From positions 12,665 to 76,664 of the forward strand of contig CAZXON010000004.1 in the NCBI GenBank assembly GCA_964642385.1: a DNA stretch of 64,000 nucleotides, in the 5' to 3' direction. The DNA is from JBDHUW01 sp964642385 (GTDB taxonomy: Bacteria; Patescibacteriota; Gracilibacteria; Absconditabacterales; Absconditicoccaceae). A program made the translations under genes and the position numbers. The notes below the pieces were generated by a model. The model did not search any database. It was not told where the DNA came from and saw nothing but the letters and a program-made list of their open reading frames with translations. Positions 62,352 through 64,000 of this stretch are shown here, in pieces (within the stretch, counting starts at the first letter, position 1; each line of letters starts with the position of its first letter).

Positions 62352-64000
62352 CTACTCACTAAAATCAAATTCATCATCATCATCTACACTACTAATTTCT
62401 TCTTCATCTTCATTTGTAGTGCTGATTTTGAGAGATTTAAGATACTCTTCTCTTTTTTTGTTTTTACCAGTTTTTTCTCGAAGCTCCATCTTCTCAATGT
62501 CATCCTCGATACCAAGAATTTTTTGCATACCGATATGCTCTTTGAGCTTTTGAAGCACCTTTTGTTCAATCTGTCTCACGCGTTCACGAGTGACTTGGAA
62601 CTCCTCACCTACTTGTTCAAGGGTGTATTTCGGTCAATCGATACCATATCTCATCTTGATGATTTTTGCTTCTCTTTCGTCTAACATATCCAATATGTAT
62701 TCTAGATTTTTCTTTACAGTTTCTTTTTCTACAAATTGATCAGGTCTCATGGTGTTTTTATCTTCGATCAAGTCTCCAAGACTATCTTTCCCATCGTCGC
62801 CAACTTCTGCATCCAAAGACACATTTCCGAAAATCACCTCTTCTAGTTTTTTGATTTTTTTGATATTAAAATCTAGTTTTTCTCCTATTTCTTTTGATGT
62901 TGGTTCGCGTCCCAATTTTTGAAATATTTCTTGATACGCTTTGTTATAACTATTTATTTCATCTATAAGATGTACAGGAATTCTAACATGTTTAGTCATG
63001 TCAGCAATTGCTTTTGTAATTGATTGTTTGATCCACCAGGTTGCATACGTAGAAAATTTAAACTCTTTATCGGGATCAAATTTTTCTATTGCTTTTATAA
63101 GCCCCACATTACCTTCTTGTATTAAATCTGAAAAACTAAGTTTAGATCCAAAAAATCTTTTTGCAATTGAAATAACAAGTCTTAAGTTGGATTCAATAAG
63201 TTTCTTTTTGGCATTTTCATCTCCTCTCTTGATACGAGTTGCAACTGTTTTTTCTTCTTCTGCGGTCAATAAAGGAATTTTTGAAATATCATTGAAGTAT
63301 AATTTTATGTGGTCGTGATATTGTTTATCGTTTATTACATATTTTTTTTCATATAATTCAATTTTACCCAATTTCGTTTGGGATTGTGCGAATGCTTGAT
63401 TTTCTTTTTCAAACAACTCCTCAATTGTAATAAGTCTTACGCCTAACTTCTCAGCTAGTTCATAAAATTTTTCTACTATTTTGATTTTTGCGTCCAGATC
63501 ATCAACCTGAGTCAATATATCATCTTCCGTTACATATCACGCTTGTACTCATTTTTTCAGAAGTGCTTGTAATTCTGGTGTTAAATCAGAGATATCATCT
63601 AATAACTTTTCCCACAATCTCATTTTTGAAGAGACAGAATCAGTCTTTGGCATGGAAGTTTTGGTTTCGTGTTTATTTGTTTTTTTGTGATTATTGTTTT
63701 TGATATCGTCTGCTTTTTGATCTGCTATTTTTTTATCTTTGACGTGTTGTTTTGCTTGTCAGAGTTTTTTGATCAAAGATGCTTGTTCTTTTTCTGTGCG
63801 TCTTTTTTTTATCTCAACGTGTTGTTTTTTCGGTCGCTGTACTCTATTTGAAAATGCTTTTCAAGCAGGCTTCGTCGGTTTCGCCGTTTCCTTAGCGCTT
63901 GGTTTTTTTGCTGGAGTAATAGGTTTTTTACTAATTGGTTTTGATGCAACAGTTTTTTTACTAACCGGTTTAGCTGGTCCTTTTTTCACTGGTGCTTTGA
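62352..64000 (-). CDS. rpoD: Primary RNA polymerase sigma factor (5' end outside window)
   Basis: Sigma-70 housekeeping factor. Region 1.2/2: NDISKIPLLTAEEEKTVA, ESNLRLVISIAKRFFG, FSDLIQEGNVGLIKAIEKFDP, FKFSTYATWWIKQSITKAIADMTKHVRIP. Region 3/4: YILDMLDEREAKIIKMRYGID and LEQVGEEFQVTRERVRQIEQKVLQKL. Ends with an acidic tail (TTNEDEEEISSVDDDDEFDF). Upstream of MPKTDS (63653) the frame stays open to the window edge as a Lys/Pro/Ala-rich extension of at least 115 residues with two recoded TGA, so the start lies beyond 64000. Confidence 0.95.

Noticed and set aside
1..64000. Very many short ORFs ending at TGA, giving the look of a heavily frameshifted or pseudogene-rich region
   Set aside because: The pieces lie in one frame and join across TGA at conserved glycines; it is a code difference, not decay.

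Overview
Low-GC bacterial DNA from a lineage that does not use the standard code. In-frame TGA occurs repeatedly inside almost every conserved gene, at positions where the families have glycine (for example in the Walker A loops of AtpD and the pilus ATPase, and the GroEL Gly-Met tail). Read with UGA = Gly (translation table 25), the fragments join into full-length proteins. This points to Candidatus Absconditabacteria (SR1) or Gracilibacteria (BD1-5). All CDS coordinates here use UGA = Gly, with TAA and TAG as the only stops.

A second code change is visible. CGA and CGG fall where tryptophan is expected in several families (dCMP deaminase, BdbC/DsbB, PEP-utilising enzyme, Na/Pi cotransporter, AtpB). 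The window also holds a tRNA with anticodon UCG on a tRNA-Trp body, a tRNA-Arg with anticodon GCG instead of the usual ICG, and the trpS gene. Together these argue for CGA/CGG = Trp, which as I recall has been predicted computationally for Absconditabacteria.

Layout: 0-9.4 kb (+) SecD, a giant membrane protein, a PSP1 protein, a TPR protein, a stand-alone C-terminal half of alanyl-tRNA synthetase, and NrdR. 9.3-11.3 kb (-) pseudouridine synthase, FtsQ-like and DUF212 genes with no spacing between them. 11.6-20 kb (+) nfo, ruvC, tRNA-Arg, a CBS protein, pheS, a secreted Cys-rich repeat protein, FtsW/RodA, tRNA-Trp(UCG). 20-26.3 kb Na/Pi cotransporter, DEAD-box helicase, a decayed or RNA-like region, PAP2 phosphatase, mnmA. 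26.9-33.2 kb (-) a reordered F-type ATP synthase operon (epsilon-gamma-a-c-b-delta-alpha-beta). 33.3-40.4 kb patatin, pilus ATPase, GDPD, TruD, phosphatidylserine decarboxylase, dCMP deaminase.

40.6-49.3 kb is the most unusual part. Eight tightly packed (+) genes lie between two perfect 84-bp direct repeats: a signal-anchored protein, a radical SAM enzyme, a CDP-alcohol phosphatidyltransferase, a dolichol/phytol kinase-like protein, a UbiA prenyltransferase, a PEP-utilising phosphotransferase, a GNAT-like protein and a CarS-PlsC fusion. I read it as a cassette that builds or remodels a polar membrane lipid from scavenged acyl or prenyl chains, perhaps feeding the nearby decarboxylase, but no product can be assigned from sequence.

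49.8-64 kb: BdbC thiol oxidase, a membrane-tethered HTH protein, trpS, rsmG, LemA, a DUF2207 protein, groEL and groES behind a CIRCE-like operator, VKOR, ligA and the primary sigma factor, which runs off the window. Several structured or repeated intergenic elements recur: a TTTTAGATTATA family and a tandem-hairpin family.
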